14,711 nucleotides of DNA, taken from the NCBI GenBank assembly GCA_964367905.1, contig CAYIZP010000055.1, positions 1-14,711 on the forward strand, written 5' to 3'. The translations under genes were made by a program, and so were the position numbers. The notes below the pieces were generated by a model, which saw nothing but the letters and a program-made list of their open reading frames with translations, was not told the origin of the DNA and did not search any database. Below are positions 13,342 through 14,711 of the stretch, in pieces. Source of the stretch: CAUPWF01 sp964367905 (GTDB lineage: Bacteria; Bacillota; Clostridia; Lachnospirales; Lachnospiraceae). Positions within the stretch are counted from its first letter, which is position 1. Every line of letters starts with the position of its first letter.

Positions 13342-14034
13342 TTAAAATGCTAGATAAAACATATAAAAACCTATGAGTGCAATTGCTGCTCCCATAATGA
13401 TTTTCAATAAATTACTGAGTTTTCCATATTTCTCATTCTTCGATAGTTTCTGAACAAACCCAATGGATGTTCCACAAATCACAGCCAAAATACCATGCCC
13501 AATCGAATAGAGTAACAATAATAGAATTCCCCATGCAAGGCTACCTTTCCCTGCTACTACTGCTAATAATACAATTAATACGGGTGTAGAGCACGGAGAT
13601 GAAAATATCCCACCGAGAATCCCAGCTATAAACGCTCCTAAATACCCCTTTTTGTTGTTTTTTGAAATCAAATAACTGGAGGGAATGATTTCATAGATTC
13701 CCCAAGTCTGTAAGGCCATCAACATCATCAATGCACCAAGTATCATATACCACCAAGTTGCCTGCGTACCAATCAAACTTCCAGCCATTGTCGCAATTAC
13801 TCCCAATATGGTAAAGGTAACCGCAGACCCAACCGCAAACGTTAACGAAAGGCGAAACGCTCTCTTTGTTGTTCTTCCCCCAGTTCCTCCAACATATCCC
13901 ACAATCAATGGAACACTAGATAATGCACAAGGTGTAAATGAAGTCAGAACACCTGCAACCAGCGCTAAAAGTGGTGCAATCCATGCACTTTCTGATATAA
14001 GCTGTGCCAATTGTTCCAACATTGCATCAATCAT
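13342..14034 (-). CDS. ccdA: CcdA/DsbD-type transmembrane electron carrier
   Basis: This 230-residue membrane protein has about six helices and belongs to the cytochrome c biogenesis/CcdA family. Its two redox cysteines sit in the usual Pro-Cys motifs: FTPCALSSVPLIVG (Cys36) in the first helix and SSPCSTPVLI (Cys148) in the fourth. CcdA moves electrons from cytoplasmic thioredoxin-like donors to a thioredoxin-fold partner outside the membrane. ATG 14034 overlaps the stop of the upstream thioredoxin gene (TGATG) and has GGGGG 7 bases upstream; a GTG at 14037 is the alternative. Both partners are next to it: the anchored thioredoxin upstream and the small redox protein 32 bases downstream. No cytochrome c maturation genes are seen here. 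Confidence 0.9.
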   Translation of the reverse strand: MIDAMLEQLAQLISESAWIAPLLALVAGVLTSFTPCALSSVPLIVGYVGGTGGRTTKRAFRLSLTFAVGSAVTFTILGVIATMAGSLIGTQATWWYMILGALMMLMALQTWGIYEIIPSSYLISKNNKKGYLGAFIAGILGGIFSSPCSTPVLIVLLAVVAGKGSLAWGILLLLLYSIGHGILAVICGTSIGFVQKLSKNEKYGKLSNLLKIIMGAAIALIGFYMFYLAF

Positions 14035-14594
14035 CACTCAACCCCCATATCGGCTAAAATCATCCGCATCTGATCTTCTGTCAAACCACCTTGATGCGCA
14101 GTATAGACATGCTCTCCCGATTCGTTATTCGAATACATCGTCAGCTGTATCGCGCTAGCTACTTCCTCAGACGGATAATATGGCGTGCCGTCTGCATTCA
14201 CAAAAATCTGTGTAGGGACGACCTGAACTGGAAAGTCTTGCGCTGCTTCTGGGCTCTTCCATACATCTACAAACTGTACAATCGCCTTCCCTTGCATCTC
14301 TGTATTGAGCGTCTCTAACACTGGAGCCATCTCCTTACATGGTACACACTCATCTGCTCCAAAGTCAATAATAATCGGCAACTCATTCTCTACAAGTGTG
14401 GGTAAGTCAACACTCGAGATATGGAGGGCAAATCCTTCCTCCCCATCGCCTTTAACTTCTTGATTCGCCTCTGAACTACTCGCCTGTGTACTGCTCTGAT
14501 TAGGATCCTTCGCATTTTGTGAAACCCAAATCCCAGCAACAATCACGACCATAGCAATCGGAATCGCAATCTTTAAGAACATATTTTTCTTCAA
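14034..14594 (-). CDS. Membrane-anchored extracytoplasmic thioredoxin-like protein
   Basis: This 186-residue protein has an uncleaved-looking N-terminal anchor (about 6-25), a Ser/Gln/Glu-rich linker (28-55) and a thioredoxin domain (about 56-186). The active site is ECVPC (Cys83, Cys86) with Glu where thioredoxin has Trp. cis-Pro127 lies in VVPTQIF. A stretch at about 140-168 is longer than in standard thioredoxins and may be an insertion near the substrate groove. The start is TTG 14594, supported by AGGAGG 8 bases upstream; the first in-frame ATG (14582) is too far from it. It is likely to be kept reduced by the CcdA encoded directly downstream. It is the first visible gene of this operon. 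Confidence 0.87.
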   Translation of the reverse strand: MKKNMFLKIAIPIAMVVIVAGIWVSQNAKDPNQSSTQASSSEANQEVKGDGEEGFALHISSVDLPTLVENELPIIIDFGADECVPCKEMAPVLETLNTEMQGKAIVQFVDVWKSPEAAQDFPVQVVPTQIFVNADGTPYYPSEEVASAIQLTMYSNNESGEHVYTAHQGGLTEDQMRMILADMGVE

Positions 14595-14602
14595 TACCGT
14601 TT

Positions 14603-14622
14603 CCTCCTAACCGCAAAGCGGT
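14603..14622 (-). promoter_or_regulatory. Ribosome binding site next to a small hairpin, thioredoxin gene
   Basis: AGGAGG (14603-14608 on the minus strand) decides for the TTG start at 14594, with 8 bases of spacing. Directly before it, ACCGC and GCGGT (14610-14614 and 14618-14622) form a GC-rich 5-bp stem with a 3-base loop. This could affect access to the ribosome site, though it is short. Confidence 0.45.
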
Positions 14623-14667
14623 CTCTTTCTTAAATCAATAATTTTTGATATAATCATCTTAGTCAAA

Positions 14668-14708
14668 GCCATAACTTCATTCAGATTCTAACACCATGAA
14701 ATTATGGC
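14668..14708 (-). terminator. 13-bp inverted repeat at the right edge: terminator or operator
   Basis: GCCATAACTTCAT (14668-14680) and ATGAAATTATGGC (14696-14708) pair over 13 positions, with one non-Watson-Crick position and a 15-base loop. On the minus strand the tail is TTTGACTAAG, too short for a good T tract. TTGACT (14661-14666) in that tail resembles a -35, but only a poor -10 follows. It may end a gene beyond the window or be an operator of the redox operon. Confidence 0.4.
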
Positions 14709-14711
14709 CTA

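Noticed and set aside
1..14711. CRISPR arrays, insertion sequences, tRNA or rRNA genes, prophage pieces
   Set aside because: No regular spaced repeats, transposase or phage-type genes, cloverleaf folds or rRNA-like stretches were seen on either strand.

Overview
The window looks like chromosome from a low-GC anaerobic Firmicute, most likely a clostridium of the Lachnospiraceae type. The reasons are AT-rich codon use, strong AGGAGG-type ribosome binding sites, occasional TTG starts, tight operons, and several protein families common in Clostridia. This is a judgement from sequence character, not a database match. There are 16 protein-coding genes (one cut by the left edge), no RNA genes, no mobile elements and no CRISPR. 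No gene-free stretch exceeds about 160 bases.

Left part (1-1783): a type I phosphodiesterase/alkaline-phosphatase-like enzyme on the minus strand, cut by the edge, is divergent from a NagD-like HAD phosphatase on the plus strand.

Centre left (1824-6159): a seven-gene plus-strand operon encodes an Mrp/Mbh-type cation/proton antiporter module in the order E, F, G, MbhD-like, MbhE-MrpB fusion, C, D. This is the order of mbhA-H in archaeal membrane-bound hydrogenases. It is not the classical Bacillus mrpABCDEFG order. The large NuoL-like part of MrpA is absent and no hydrogenase genes are present. The MbhD-like protein carries a soluble tail of about 95-100 residues that I cannot assign. An MFS permease (6252-7508) follows.

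Centre right (7486-12161, minus strand): a MATE efflux pump overlaps the MFS gene tail to tail. Upstream of it are a GerMN-like lipoprotein and an OmpR-type two-component system with a multi-pass membrane sensor kinase. Strong hairpins separate these units. A candidate promoter for the lipoprotein lies on top of the terminator of the two-component operon.

Right part (12303-14594, minus strand): a compact four-gene redox operon reads, in transcription order, membrane-anchored thioredoxin, CcdA-type membrane electron carrier, small thioredoxin-fold protein with a CxxS active site, and a dicluster ferredoxin fused to a thioredoxin-type arsenate reductase. A strong terminator ends it. The set looks like a redox relay linked to arsenate reduction or a related oxyanion/thiol chemistry. 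Any ArsR regulator or arsenic exporter would lie beyond the right edge. This operon and the MrpA-less Mrp module are the two most interesting parts of the window.
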